Positions 32,941 through 41,195 of a stretch of 64,000 nt of DNA are shown one piece after another. This DNA is from CAVQZA01 sp963718355 (lineage in GTDB: Bacteria; Actinomycetota; Thermoleophilia; Gaiellales; Gaiellaceae), in the NCBI GenBank assembly GCA_963718355.1, contig CAVQZA010000004.1, positions 372,001 through 436,000 of the forward strand. The letters run 5' to 3'. The position numbers and the translations under genes were made by a program. The notes beneath the pieces were generated by a model. It was not told the DNA's origin, did no database searches, and saw nothing but the letters and a program-made list of their open reading frames with translations. Numbering within the stretch: the first letter of the stretch is position 1; each line of letters opens with the position of its first letter.

Positions 32941-33704
32941 TTGTTCACGCCCGTCTCGTCGATCCGCCGGCCGATGTCGGCGAGGTGCTGCCAGTGCTTG
33001 CCCGCGTCCTCCCACCAGCCCTCGACCTCGCGGACGACGAGCTCGTCGCGCTGCGCGTAGGCGCGGTTGACGTCGGTGATCTCGAGCTCGCCGCGCGACG
33101 ACGTCGCCAGCCCGTCGATGATCTCGAACACGTCCGGCGGGTAGCAGTAGAGGCCGACCACTGCGTCGCTCGACGGCGGCGAGGGGTAGCGAAGGTCGAC
33201 GACGCCCGCCTTCTCGACGATGTCGGTCACGCGCCCGCCCTCGCCGTAGACCACGACGCCGAAGTTCTCGGGGTCCGGCACCTGCTTCACGAAGATCTGG
33301 GCGCCCGTGTCCCAGGCGCGAATCGCGTCGCCCTGCGCGAACTCGAAGATGTTGTCGCCGAGACAGACGACGAGCTGCTCGCCCGCCGCGAAGTCGCGCG
33401 CCATCCCGACCACCTGCGCGATCCCGCCGGGCTCGGTCTGCACCTTGTAGGTCAGCTCGACGTCGAGCAGCGGCTCGTCCGTGCCGCGAACCGTGAGCCG
33501 CCCGTCGCCGAGCAGATCGATCATCTGGCCCGCGTGCCCCTTGCCCGTGACGACCAGGATCTCGTGGACGCCCGCGAGCTGGAGCAGCTGCAGCGGGTAG
33601 TAGATCATCGGCCAGCGGCCGACCGGCAGCAGATGCTTGTTCGAGACGCGCGTCAGCTCGCCGAGCCGCGTTGCCTCTCCTCCTGCGCAGACGAGTCCTT
33701 TCAT
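32937..33704 (-). CDS. rfbA: Glucose-1-phosphate thymidylyltransferase, short form
   Basis: Nucleotidyltransferase making dTDP-glucose, 255 aa, about 35 residues shorter than E. coli RmlA. The N-terminal signature is altered: G-G-E-A-T-R-L in place of G-G-S-G-T-R-L. Then come S-N-K-H-L-L-P-V-G, V-C-L-G-D-N-I-F with the metal Asp, and E-N-F-G-V-V. First gene of the rfbA-rfbC-rfbD operon. ATG with TAGCAT 9 bases upstream; it diverges from the thioesterase gene with 42 bases between. Confidence 0.88.
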   Translation of the reverse strand: MKGLVCAGGEATRLGELTRVSNKHLLPVGRWPMIYYPLQLLQLAGVHEILVVTGKGHAGQMIDLLGDGRLTVRGTDEPLLDVELTYKVQTEPGGIAQVVGMARDFAAGEQLVVCLGDNIFEFAQGDAIRAWDTGAQIFVKQVPDPENFGVVVYGEGGRVTDIVEKAGVVDLRYPSPPSSDAVVGLYCYPPDVFEIIDGLATSSRGELEITDVNRAYAQRDELVVREVEGWWEDAGKHWQHLADIGRRIDETGVNK

Positions 33705-33713
33705 CGCACGGGG

Positions 33714-33719
33714 ATGCTA
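33714..33719 (-). promoter_or_regulatory. Predicted leaderless -10 element of rfbA
   Basis: TAGCAT on the minus strand, 9 bases before the rfbA ATG, in a 42-base divergent gap that also holds the -10 candidate of the thioesterase. Confidence 0.4.
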
Positions 33720-33731
33720 CTCGGGGTCGCG

Positions 33732-33737
33732 TAGAGT
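33732..33737 (+). promoter_or_regulatory. Predicted leaderless -10 element
   Basis: TAGAGT ends 9 bases before the thioesterase ATG at 33747. Fits the TAnnnT pattern; no ribosome-binding site in the gap. Confidence 0.4.
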
Positions 33738-33746
33738 TCGCCTCGC

Positions 33747-34133
33747 ATGGAGCTCGAGGTTCAGGACGCCCTCGCACAGCACCTCGGCCTGCGCTTCTGG
33801 GCCGTAGGCGACGGCGCCGTGGACGCGGCCTTCGACGTCAAGCCCGAGTTGCTCGCGCCGAACGGCTTCCTGCACGCGGGCGTGATCATCTCGGCGGCGG
33901 ACATGGCTTGCGGCTTCGGGAGCTTCACGAACCTGCCGCCCGACGCCTACGCGTTCACGACGATCGAGCTCAAGACGAACTTCCTCGGCACCGCGCGTGA
34001 GGGAACCATCACCTGCGAGGCGCGGCTCCAGCACGGCGGCCGCACGACGCAGGTCTGGGACACGACCGTCCGCGCAGGCGAGAAGACGATCGCCCTGTTC
34101 CGCTGCACGCAGCTGATGCTGTACCGCCAATGA
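33747..34133 (+). CDS. PaaI-family hotdog thioesterase
   Basis: Acyl-CoA thioesterase-like hotdog protein, 128 aa, full length. The family motif reads N-G-F-L-H-A-G-V-I-I-S-A-A-D-M-A-C-G (39-56), with the H-G/H-A turn and acid; T-T-I-E-L-K-T-N-F-L follows at 70-79. Substrate is not readable. The next gene overlaps its stop as ATGA. Confidence 0.87.
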   Translation: MELEVQDALAQHLGLRFWAVGDGAVDAAFDVKPELLAPNGFLHAGVIISAADMACGFGSFTNLPPDAYAFTTIELKTNFLGTAREGTITCEARLQHGGRTTQVWDTTVRAGEKTIALFRCTQLMLYRQ

Positions 34134-34714
34134 AGATCGCGGTCGTCCTCTTCGACGGGGCGGAGGAGCTCGACTGGGCGGGCCCCTGGGAGGTGCTCGC
34201 CGCATGGTCGCGCCAGTGGCCCGACGACGGCGTCGAGATCTACACCGTCGCCGAGAGCCTCGAGCCCGTGACCTGCGCGAAGGGCCTGCGCGTCCTCGCC
34301 GACTACACGTGGAGCGAGGCGCCTGCGCCGGATGTCGTCGTCTGGCCCGGCGGGATGGGAACGCGCGCCCAACTCGGCGACCTCGCGATCCGCGAGCGCG
34401 TGCGCGGGCTCGCGGCGGGCGGCGCGCTGATGACGAGCGTCTGCACGGGCTCGCTCGTCTACGCCGACGCAGGCTTGCTCGACGGCCGGCGCGCGACGAC
34501 GCACTGGGGCTCGCTCGAGCGCCTGGGCGAGCTCGGCGAGGCGATTCGCGTCGACGATGCGGCGCGGTTCGTCGACGAGGGCGACGTGATCACCGCTGCC
34601 GGCGTCTCGGCCGGAATCGACATGGCCCTGTACCTCGTCTCACGCCTGCACTCACCGGAGCGGGCGCGCGAGGTGCGCCGCTACATCCAGTACGACCCGG
34701 AACCGCCGGTCTAA
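34130..34714 (+). CDS. DJ-1/PfpI family protein
   Basis: Class-I glutamine-amidotransferase-like fold, 194 aa. D-G-A-E-E-L-D-W-A-G-P-W-E-V is the usual N-terminus of the isonitrile-hydratase/regulator-like group, and the nucleophile Cys is in T-S-V-C-T-G-S-L near residue 103, with T-T-H-W near 124. Could be an isonitrile hydratase-like enzyme or glyoxalase III type. Ends four bases inside the convergent MMPL gene (CTAA). Confidence 0.87.
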   Translation: MKIAVVLFDGAEELDWAGPWEVLAAWSRQWPDDGVEIYTVAESLEPVTCAKGLRVLADYTWSEAPAPDVVVWPGGMGTRAQLGDLAIRERVRGLAAGGALMTSVCTGSLVYADAGLLDGRRATTHWGSLERLGELGEAIRVDDAARFVDEGDVITAAGVSAGIDMALYLVSRLHSPERAREVRRYIQYDPEPPV

Positions 34715-36915
34715 TCGGCGAGGCGCTCGACGGGCGGGTGTAGCGGCGACGGCTTGACACGGAAGAACTTCGCAAGGCCGTTCGGCAGCCACCAGTTGTA
34801 GCGGCCGAGCAGCGCCATCAGCGACGGCACGAGCACCATCCGCACGAGCGTCACGTCGAGCAGGATCGCGACCGCGAGCCCGAGCCCGAACTCCTGGAGC
34901 CCGACGATGCTCCCGACCATGAAGCCCGAGAACGCGGCGACCATGATGATCGCGGCCGCCGTCACGATGCGACCCGTCTTCTCGAGCCCGTGCGCGACCG
35001 CGCGGCCGTTGTCGTGCACATGGTCCCACGACTCGCGCATCCGCGACACGAGAAACACCTCGTAGTCCATCGAGAGGCCGAAGAGCATCGCGAACAGGAA
35101 GATCGGGATCCAGCCCTCGACCTGCTTGATCCGGTACAGCCCGAGCAGATCGTGCCCGGCACCGAAGCGGAACATCACGACGAGCACGCCATAGGCCGCC
35201 GCGACCGAGAGGAGATTCAGCAGCACCGCCTTCAGCGGCAGCAGCCACGAGCGGAACGCGCGCAGGAGGAGCAGGTAGGTGAGCACGAGCACGACGAGCA
35301 CCACCCACGGGAAGACGCCGTAGGCTTTGTCGAGGAAGTCGACGCCCTGCGGCGGGCCGCCGCCTGCGATTACGTTCACGCCCTCGGGGAAGCCGGCCCC
35401 CGGGATGATGTCGCTGCGTAAGCGGTGGACGAACGCCTGCGCCTGCGGGGTGCCGTACTCGTGCTTGCCGGCGACGATCACCACCGCGTACCGGCCGCTC
35501 GGGTCGTTGAACCGGGTGTTGAGGCTCGGCTCGTACAGAACGGACCCGACCTCCGGGTCGGCCTGAAGCAGGGTCTTCAGCTCGTGGATCGCCTGCTGCG
35601 TCTTCGCCCCGAGCACGTTTCCGCCGGGACCCGTGTCGACCACGATTTGCGAGGGCGAGAGCGCTCCGGCGCCCACGGCCTTCGTGAGCAGGTCGAAGCC
35701 CTGCACCGACTGCGGGGTGCGCGGGATCCCCTCGGCCGAGCCCGGAGTGACCGCGAGCCAGATCGCCGGCACCGCAAGGACGACCATGATCGTCACCCCG
35801 AGCGCGAAGAACATCGCCGGACGGGCCATGATCGCGCGGGCCAGCCGCGCCCAGAAGGTCTGCTCCTCGTCGACGGTGCCCGGGAGCCGCGGCAGCGGCA
35901 CGTGGAGCCGCTCGCGGAAGAACGTGGCGGCGGGCCAGCGCGCCGTGCCGCGGCGTCCGAAGACCGAGAGCAGCGCCGGCTGGAGCGTCACGGCGGCGAT
36001 GATCGAGACGATCGGGATCAGGAAGCCGCCCACGCCCATCGAGCGCATGAACGGCAGCGGCATGAAGAGCAGCACCGCGAGGCCGAGCGCCACCGCGGCG
36101 CCGGAGAAGACGACCGCGCGGCCCGCCGTCTCCATCGTCCGCACGATCGCGTCGTCCTTGGACAGGCCGTTTCCGAGCTCCTCACGGAACCGGTAGACGA
36201 TCAGCAGCGAGTAGTCGATCGCGATCCCGAGCCCGATCAGCTGCACGAGGTTCGTCACGTACGTCGCCATCGAGAGGTGCTGCGCCGCGATGTAGACCAG
36301 CCCGAGCGTGCCCATGATCGTGCAGGCCGCGAAGATGAACGGCATCAGGACGGCAAACGAGATCCCGAACACCGCGATCAGGACGATCAGTGCGATCGGG
36401 AGCGCAATCGACTCACCCTTCGCGAGATCGTGCGCGAAGATCGGGTCGAGGTCGTGCTGGATCGCCGCCTGACCCGTCACGTACACCGTTGCGCCGGGCG
36501 TCTCGCGTAACTGCGTGAGCAGGGGCTTCGTGTAGCCCTTCGCCTTGGCGATCGTCAGCTGCGAGAGGATGCTGCCGTAGAGGATGTGGTCACCGGCGGG
36601 AACGACCTGCGTCGCGGTGCCGCCGGGGACGAGTGTGGCTGCCTTGGCGAGCGCGGTCTCGAGCCTGGCTGCCGCCGTCGGATCCGCCGAGCTCGGCACC
36701 TTGAAGACGACGAGGAACTCGCCGTCGGAGCGGTCGCCGAAGTGGTGCTGGAGGATCGTCCGCGCGCGCTCCGAGTCGGTCCCCGGAACCGAGAACGTGT
36801 TCGAGAGGAGCGCGCTCAGCCGGGACGATGAGTAGCCGCCCGCGAGCAGCACGACGAGCCACACTCCCAACACGACCCAGCGGAACCGCACCATGGCCCG
36901 CGCCAGTCGCGTCAT
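34711..36915 (-). CDS. MMPL/RND family transporter
   Basis: Large membrane exporter, 734 aa, of the actinobacterial MMPL type, with two repeats of one helix, a periplasmic domain, then five helices. Family features include G-I-A-I-D-Y-S-L-L-I-V-Y-R-F-R-E-E near 240 and the second-half L-F-G-L-S-M-D-Y-E-V-F-L-V-S-R-M-R-E. Such proteins export lipids or hydrophobic compounds; the lipoprotein and 42-aa membrane peptide encoded directly upstream are probable accessory parts. ATG overlaps the peptide stop (ATGA). Confidence 0.92.
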   Translation of the reverse strand: MTRLARAMVRFRWVVLGVWLVVLLAGGYSSSRLSALLSNTFSVPGTDSERARTILQHHFGDRSDGEFLVVFKVPSSADPTAAARLETALAKAATLVPGGTATQVVPAGDHILYGSILSQLTIAKAKGYTKPLLTQLRETPGATVYVTGQAAIQHDLDPIFAHDLAKGESIALPIALIVLIAVFGISFAVLMPFIFAACTIMGTLGLVYIAAQHLSMATYVTNLVQLIGLGIAIDYSLLIVYRFREELGNGLSKDDAIVRTMETAGRAVVFSGAAVALGLAVLLFMPLPFMRSMGVGGFLIPIVSIIAAVTLQPALLSVFGRRGTARWPAATFFRERLHVPLPRLPGTVDEEQTFWARLARAIMARPAMFFALGVTIMVVLAVPAIWLAVTPGSAEGIPRTPQSVQGFDLLTKAVGAGALSPSQIVVDTGPGGNVLGAKTQQAIHELKTLLQADPEVGSVLYEPSLNTRFNDPSGRYAVVIVAGKHEYGTPQAQAFVHRLRSDIIPGAGFPEGVNVIAGGGPPQGVDFLDKAYGVFPWVVLVVLVLTYLLLLRAFRSWLLPLKAVLLNLLSVAAAYGVLVVMFRFGAGHDLLGLYRIKQVEGWIPIFLFAMLFGLSMDYEVFLVSRMRESWDHVHDNGRAVAHGLEKTGRIVTAAAIIMVAAFSGFMVGSIVGLQEFGLGLAVAILLDVTLVRMVLVPSLMALLGRYNWWLPNGLAKFFRVKPSPLHPPVERLAD

Positions 36916-37040
36916 CTGCGGCGGAGTGCCTTCCGGCGACGGACCTCCGGAGCGTTGCGCACGGCCGCGAACCAGAGGTAGACCGCGAGGGCCATTAGCG
37001 CCCCGAGCGCAGCGACGACTCGGCGGATCAGCTGCAGCAT
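36912..37040 (-). CDS. 42-aa single-span membrane peptide coupled to MMPL
   Basis: Small gene filling the gap between lipoprotein and MMPL genes. It runs from ATG 37040 to TGA 36914-36912, and the TGA overlaps the MMPL ATG as ATGA. The peptide has a basic N-terminus (R6, R7), one hydrophobic helix (about 8-27, ending L-W-F-A-A-V) and a strongly basic C-terminus (R-R-R-K-A-L-R-R-R). The layout suits a one-helix membrane protein with its tail in the cytosol, perhaps an MMPL accessory subunit. Codon pattern and position support translation; no family is known to me. Confidence 0.6.
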   Translation of the reverse strand: MLQLIRRVVAALGALMALAVYLWFAAVRNAPEVRRRKALRRR

Positions 37041-37052
37041 CGCCCGCGAACT

Positions 37053-37571
37053 CTATCCACCGTGGAAGGAGCTCTGGAGCAGCGCGCAGGCGGGCTCCGT
37101 CTTGCCCTGCTTGAACCGGCAGAGGAGCTCGTACTCGCGCCGCCCGCGCAGCACGAACGTGATCCGCTCGACGAGCTTCTGGCCGTTTCGCGTGAACGCG
37201 ATGTCGTACTGGCGGGCCTTGGAGGGGCCGACCCGCACGGTGCGGCTCGCGATCGGGCTCCCGTGGAGCTGCACGGCGACCGTGGTCGCGACTCCGTCGA
37301 GCTCCTTGATCGCCTTCGCCCACAACGCCGGCGTGTAGGGCTTGATCAGCCGGTAGGTCGTCACGAAGACACTCGTCTGGCCGTGCGAGGCCTGGACGGT
37401 CTGTCCCGTCCGGGTCACCTTCCAGCCGCCCGGAGCGGTGAAGCCGAAGCCGTCGCCGCTGACCGTCTGCGGCGGCTTTGCGCTCCCTCCGCAGCCCGCG
37501 AGCGCGAGCGCCGCGAGCAGGCAAGCCGCCCCGAGGCCGGCCGAACGCGGTACAACTTGGGCTACCGACAA
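37053..37571 (-). CDS. Putative lipoprotein
   Basis: About 172 aa with a lipobox: hydrophobic A-C-L-L-A-A-L-A-L-A-G-C, Cys lipidated, followed by G-G-S-A-K-P-P. The rest is a small beta-rich domain with G-F-G-F-T-A-P-G-G-W-K-V-T, resembling PsbP/LpqN-type lipoproteins. The TTG at 37571 or ATG at 37592 starts it. The gene lies 12 bases before the 42-aa peptide and upstream of MMPL, so an outer partner of the exporter is likely. Confidence 0.75.
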   Translation of the reverse strand: MSVAQVVPRSAGLGAACLLAALALAGCGGSAKPPQTVSGDGFGFTAPGGWKVTRTGQTVQASHGQTSVFVTTYRLIKPYTPALWAKAIKELDGVATTVAVQLHGSPIASRTVRVGPSKARQYDIAFTRNGQKLVERITFVLRGRREYELLCRFKQGKTEPACALLQSSFHGG

Positions 37572-37590
37572 GCGAAAGGAAGGGCCGAAC

Positions 37591-38028
37591 ATGGCCGCTA
37601 CAAAGGTCTTCGACTCAGCAGAGCAAGTCAAGCCATACGTGCAGCGAGCGCTCCAGGACGAGGAGGTTCGCGCGCACCTCCTGAGCGCGCTCGGAGCCGC
37701 ACGCGCAGCCGCCTCGAAGTTCAGCGACAAGAGCGACCGCGGGTACGTCGCCGCCGCGACGCGCGTTGCGGTCGAGCCCGACATCCTCAACAACCTCCGC
37801 AAGGCGACCGTCGAGCTGCGCAGCGCGGTCGACCGCGTCCAGCGCCCGATCGATGCGAAGAGCCATTCGGGCCGGAACTTCTTCCTGCTCGTCGTGGGCG
37901 TCGTGCTCGGCATCCTCTACAACCCGGTCACGGGCCCGGAGACGCGCAAGTGGGTCTCGGACTCGCTGTTCGGGGGCGGGGACGACTTCACGTACCAGGC
38001 AAGCAGCGAGGCGAACGGCACCACCTAG
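37591..38028 (+). CDS. YtxH-like membrane-associated protein
   Basis: A 145-aa protein with a helical N-terminal domain (1-95) rich in Arg, Lys, Asp and Glu, and one hydrophobic segment (about 101-114) followed by N-P-V-T-G-P-E-T-R-K-W-V. The latter resembles the YtxH motif (G-x-L-x-A-P-x-x-G-x-x-T-R). Possibly a stress- or envelope-related protein; function unknown. RBS AAAGGAAGG lies 7 bases before the ATG. Confidence 0.7.
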   Translation: MAATKVFDSAEQVKPYVQRALQDEEVRAHLLSALGAARAAASKFSDKSDRGYVAAATRVAVEPDILNNLRKATVELRSAVDRVQRPIDAKSHSGRNFFLLVVGVVLGILYNPVTGPETRKWVSDSLFGGGDDFTYQASSEANGTT

Positions 38029-38031
38029 GGC

Positions 38032-39441
38032 TCAGTCGCGCCCGCCGGCGGCTCCGGTCGTCGGCGGGGGCGGCTTCGACCCGGGCGCGACCGGAAGCTT
38101 CGCACCCGCGAGCAGCGCGACCGCGCCGGCCCTCGAGAGTGGGGCGAACGCGCGGGCGAGCGAGGCTGGATCGAGCCCGTTGGCGCTCGAGATATCGGTG
38201 GCCCTGAGCAGCACGGCGCCCGGTTCGGGCGCAGCCGCGGAGGACAGCGCGAGCGGCGCGTACGCCGAGCCGGCGAAGGCGCTCAGGTCGTTGAGGTGCT
38301 TCCACGTCTTGAGATAGCTCGTCGGGTCGACGGCGCCGTCGTAGCCGAGCGAAAGCAGGCCCTTGGGGTGGATCTCGAAGTGGAGGTGGAACGGGGTCCC
38401 GCGCGCGTCGCCGGTGTTGCCGACGAAGCCGAGCACGGTGCCGGCGCGTACCTCTGCGCCGTCGACGGCGAGCGGCGAATAGGCGGAGAAATGCGCGTAG
38501 TAGAACTCGTTGCCCTTGGCGTCGACGAGCCAGAGCCGGTTGCCGCCGACCTTGTTCCAGCCCACGGAGAAGACGATTCCGTCGGCGACCGCGAGTGCCG
38601 GCGCGCCGTACGGCGCGAAGATGTCGTCGCCGTGGTGCCACGTCAGCGTGCGCACCGCGCCGAAGGTGTCGCTGAAGCCCGCCGGGCCCCAGATCGGGAA
38701 GATGTAGCCGCTCTCGCCCAACGGCGGCGTGATCGTCGGGATCGTGCGGTAGGCGGGCGGGATCAGCGGCAGCTCGTCGGGCGCTTTCTTCGGTGTGCCG
38801 CGCGGACGAGGCTTCGGCGGAGGCGTCGGAGCCGCGATCTGTGCGGTCGCCTCGGCCCGGCCGACGAGGATCTCGCTGCCCGCCGGTAGCCCGCCGTGGT
38901 CGCGCGTCAGGTGCACGTCGAGCGCGGTGACGAAGCCGCTGTAGCCGGTCCCCGTCGTCGGCGTGCCGCCCTGCTCGAGGAGGATCGCGTAGCCCCAGTC
39001 CGCGAGGGCCAGGCGCTGGTTCGGGGCCGGCGTCTGGACGGGCGCGCCCAGCACGACGAGCCCGGTGAAGCCGCTGCCCACCGTGTTGCCCGCGGTGGCC
39101 GACGCGTGGGCCTTCGCCGTGACCGACTGCGCAACGATCTCGCCGCCGAAGAGCGAAAGAGTCGCCAGGTCGGCCGCGGCCGCCGCAGACGGGGCCGAGC
39201 CGGCTGTCGCGGAGGTGCTCGTGCTGAGTGAGCCGGTCGAGACAGTCGCGTCCTGGAAGGACGACGTGGAGAAGATGCCCCGCGGTGGAGCCGACACCGC
39301 GCCGACGGTGACGTCGGCCTGACCCGGAACCGACACCTGCACCGCGAACGCGCTTGCGGCTCCCCCGCCTGCCGGCGCGGCCGGGGACGCGGCGCCCGCG
39401 ACGAGGAGCAGAGCAAGGACGGCGAGGACGGCGATTCGCAT
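38032..39441 (-). CDS. Secreted M23 family metallopeptidase
   Basis: Exported zinc peptidase of the lysostaphin/LytM family, 469 aa, acting on peptidoglycan cross-links. Signal peptide 1-22. Low-complexity Ala/Ser/Thr segment at 55-95, proline-rich linker at 204-222, then the M23 domain with H269-x-G-x-D273 and H-L-H-F-E (352-356). The second domain, with a 110-residue tail, is unassigned. ATG overlaps the TauE-like gene stop as ATGA. Confidence 0.9.
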   Translation of the reverse strand: MRIAVLAVLALLLVAGAASPAAPAGGGAASAFAVQVSVPGQADVTVGAVSAPPRGIFSTSSFQDATVSTGSLSTSTSATAGSAPSAAAAADLATLSLFGGEIVAQSVTAKAHASATAGNTVGSGFTGLVVLGAPVQTPAPNQRLALADWGYAILLEQGGTPTTGTGYSGFVTALDVHLTRDHGGLPAGSEILVGRAEATAQIAAPTPPPKPRPRGTPKKAPDELPLIPPAYRTIPTITPPLGESGYIFPIWGPAGFSDTFGAVRTLTWHHGDDIFAPYGAPALAVADGIVFSVGWNKVGGNRLWLVDAKGNEFYYAHFSAYSPLAVDGAEVRAGTVLGFVGNTGDARGTPFHLHFEIHPKGLLSLGYDGAVDPTSYLKTWKHLNDLSAFAGSAYAPLALSSAAAPEPGAVLLRATDISSANGLDPASLARAFAPLSRAGAVALLAGAKLPVAPGSKPPPPTTGAAGGRD

Positions 39442-39806
39442 CAGCCGCGCCTCGCCCGCCAGGCGAGCTGTGCCGCAACCGCGAGCAGCAGCACCGCGAA
39501 CAGCTGACGCAACAGGTGCGCGTTGAGCGAGGTCGCAACCCGGATCCCGCCTACGACGCCCACGACCGACGCGAGCCCGAGCACGAGCGAGGTGCGCCAG
39601 CGCACGTTGCCATAGCGCTGCTGGCGCCAGAGCCCGGCGGCGACGGTGGGCAGGATCGCGAGCAGCGAGGTCGCTTCGGCGTCGATCTGCTTCAGGCCGA
39701 GCGCGAGCAGGATCGGTACGAACAGGATTCCTCCGCCGACTCCGAACATCCCCGAGAGAATGCCCGCAGCGATGCCGAGCCCAACGGCTGCGAAGAAGAC
39801 GGTCAC
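39441..39806 (-). CDS. Half-size TauE/SafE (DUF81) membrane protein
   Basis: A 121-aa membrane protein of four helices, half the size of TauE/SafE sulfite/organosulfonate exporters (about 250 aa). G-I-L-S-G-M-F-G-V-G-G-G-I-L-F-V-P (15-31) is the signature that occurs once in each half of normal TauE. It follows another half-size copy and overlaps it as GTGA, so the two proteins probably assemble into one transporter. Confidence 0.85.
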   Translation of the reverse strand: MTVFFAAVGLGIAAGILSGMFGVGGGILFVPILLALGLKQIDAEATSLLAILPTVAAGLWRQQRYGNVRWRTSLVLGLASVVGVVGGIRVATSLNAHLLRQLFAVLLLAVAAQLAWRARRG

Positions 39807-40147
39807 GTGACGAGCAACCTCACGGCGATCGCGACGAGCAGCACCGAGAAGAGGTACGAGAGCGTGCGCGCGTTGACCCGCTGCTGGATCGACGCGCCGC
39901 CGATCGCGCCGAACGCGGCCGGGATGCCGACGAGAGCTGCGTAGCCGACCTCGACGTGACCGCCGATCGCATAGCCGATCGTGCCTGCGAGGGCGGTGAT
40001 CCCGATCATCCCGAGCGACGTCGCGGTGGCGGGGCGGGGCGCGAGCCCGGCGACGAGGATCAGCAGTGGCACCGCGACGATGCCGCCGCCGACTCCGAAG
40101 AGCGCGCTGAACAGGCCGGCGAGCAGGCCGATCGCGACGAGGCGCAC
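39803..40147 (-). CDS. Half-size TauE/SafE (DUF81) membrane protein
   Basis: A 114-aa membrane protein with G-L-F-S-A-L-F-G-V-G-G-G-I-V-A-V-P (10-26), corresponding to the first half of a TauE/SafE transporter. GTG start at 40147. It is upstream of and overlaps the second half-size gene. In most genomes the two halves are one gene; here both are complete domains with their own start and stop. Confidence 0.85.
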   Translation of the reverse strand: MRLVAIGLLAGLFSALFGVGGGIVAVPLLILVAGLAPRPATATSLGMIGITALAGTIGYAIGGHVEVGYAALVGIPAAFGAIGGASIQQRVNARTLSYLFSVLLVAIAVRLLVT

Positions 40148-40152
40148 CCTCG

Positions 40153-40158
40153 TATCCT
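40153..40158 (+). promoter_or_regulatory. Predicted leaderless -10 element of the trehalose phosphatase gene
   Basis: TATCCT ends 6 bases before the ATG at 40165; only 17 bases separate this gene from the divergent TauE-like gene. Fits the TAnnnT pattern. Confidence 0.45.
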
Positions 40159-40164
40159 ACGACG

Positions 40165-40878
40165 ATGGACGGTCACGCTCTGCTGGAGCGGCTCGCCGCG
40201 GAGCCTCGCCTCGCCGCGCTGCTGCTCGACCTCGACGGCGTGCTCGCGCCGATCGTGCCGCGCCCCGAGGACGGCGAGGTGCCGCCGAAGACGCGTGCCG
40301 AGCTAGAGCGCCTCAACGCCAGGTACGCGCTCGTCGCGGTGATCACCGGCCGCGACGGCGAGGATGCGAGGGCGCGGGCGGGCGTCGACGGCCTCGTCTA
40401 CGTCGGCTCGCACGGGCTCGAGCTCGAGCCCGGCGCGGAGGAGTGGGCGGAGCGGTTGCACGTTTTCGGCGACACGGTGGACTGGCCGATCGAGCGCAAG
40501 CGGCTCACGATCGCCTTCCACTACCGGCTGGCCGAGGACGAGAACGAGGCTCGCCTGACGCTCGAAGGCGTCGCCGAGCGCGCGCGGGCGGAGGGCTTCG
40601 TCGCGCGCTTCGGACGCAAGGTGCTCGAGATCCTGCCGCCGCTCGAGGCGAACAAGGGCACCGCGGTCACACACCTGCTGGCCGAGCGCGGGCTCCGGCG
40701 CGCGCTCTATGCGGGCGACGACACGACGGATCTCGACGGCTTCCGCGCGCTCGGCGGCCTCGAGCTCGCCGTGCGCGTCGCAGTCACCTCGCCGGAGAGC
40801 CCTGCGGAGCTGCGAGCAGCCGCCGACCTCGTCGTCGAGGGTCCCGCCGCGTTCCTCGACGTGCTGCGCGCGCTCTAG
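40165..40878 (+). CDS. otsB: Trehalose-6-phosphate phosphatase
   Basis: HAD-type phosphatase, 237 aa, full length. D22-L-D-G-V-L-A-P gives the nucleophile and acid Asp; V-I-T-G-R-D is the second motif; G-S-H-G-L-E is a TPP signature; E-A-N-K-G-T-A carries the Lys and G-D-D-T-T-D the metal Asp pair. It removes phosphate from trehalose 6-phosphate. OtsA is not in the window. Shares a CTAG double stop with the next, convergent gene. Confidence 0.92.
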   Translation: MDGHALLERLAAEPRLAALLLDLDGVLAPIVPRPEDGEVPPKTRAELERLNARYALVAVITGRDGEDARARAGVDGLVYVGSHGLELEPGAEEWAERLHVFGDTVDWPIERKRLTIAFHYRLAEDENEARLTLEGVAERARAEGFVARFGRKVLEILPPLEANKGTAVTHLLAERGLRRALYAGDDTTDLDGFRALGGLELAVRVAVTSPESPAELRAAADLVVEGPAAFLDVLRAL

Positions 40879-41195
40879 AGCTTCCGCACCCGCGCCGCGG
40901 TGCCGTACGCGCAGATCTCCGTCCAGTTGCCGCCCATCTCGGACGTGTCGAAGCGCATCGCCAGCACCGCGTTGCCGCCCTTCGCCTCCGCCTCGTCGAC
41001 CATCCGCTGGATCACCTGCTCACGGCTGTCGGCGAGCGCTTTCGTCATCCCCTTCAGCTCGCCGCCGAACATCGACTTGAGCCCGGCTCCGAACTGCGAG
41101 CCGAGGTTGCGCGAGCGCACCGTGAGCCCGAACACCTCGCCGAGCACCTCCTGAATCTCGTAGCCCGGCAGGTCGGGGGTCGTCGTGATCAGCAT
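40875..41195 (-). CDS. YbjQ/UPF0145 family protein
   Basis: A 106-aa putative heavy-metal-binding (YbjQ) protein: L-I-T-T-T-P-D-L-P-G-Y near the N-terminus, then A-L-A-D-S-R-E-Q-V-I and G-G-N-A-V-L-A-M-R-F-D. The fold is a pentameric ring in solved members; function unclear. ATG overlaps the stop of the decarboxylase upstream (ATGA). Confidence 0.9.
   Translation of the reverse strand: MLITTTPDLPGYEIQEVLGEVFGLTVRSRNLGSQFGAGLKSMFGGELKGMTKALADSREQVIQRMVDEAEAKGGNAVLAMRFDTSEMGGNWTEICAYGTAARVRKL

Noticed and set aside
37590..37592. CATG shared by divergent starts (lipoprotein ATG 37592 and YtxH-like ATG 37591)
   Set aside because: The lipoprotein more likely starts at TTG 37571, and CATG is self-complementary, so the coincidence has little meaning.
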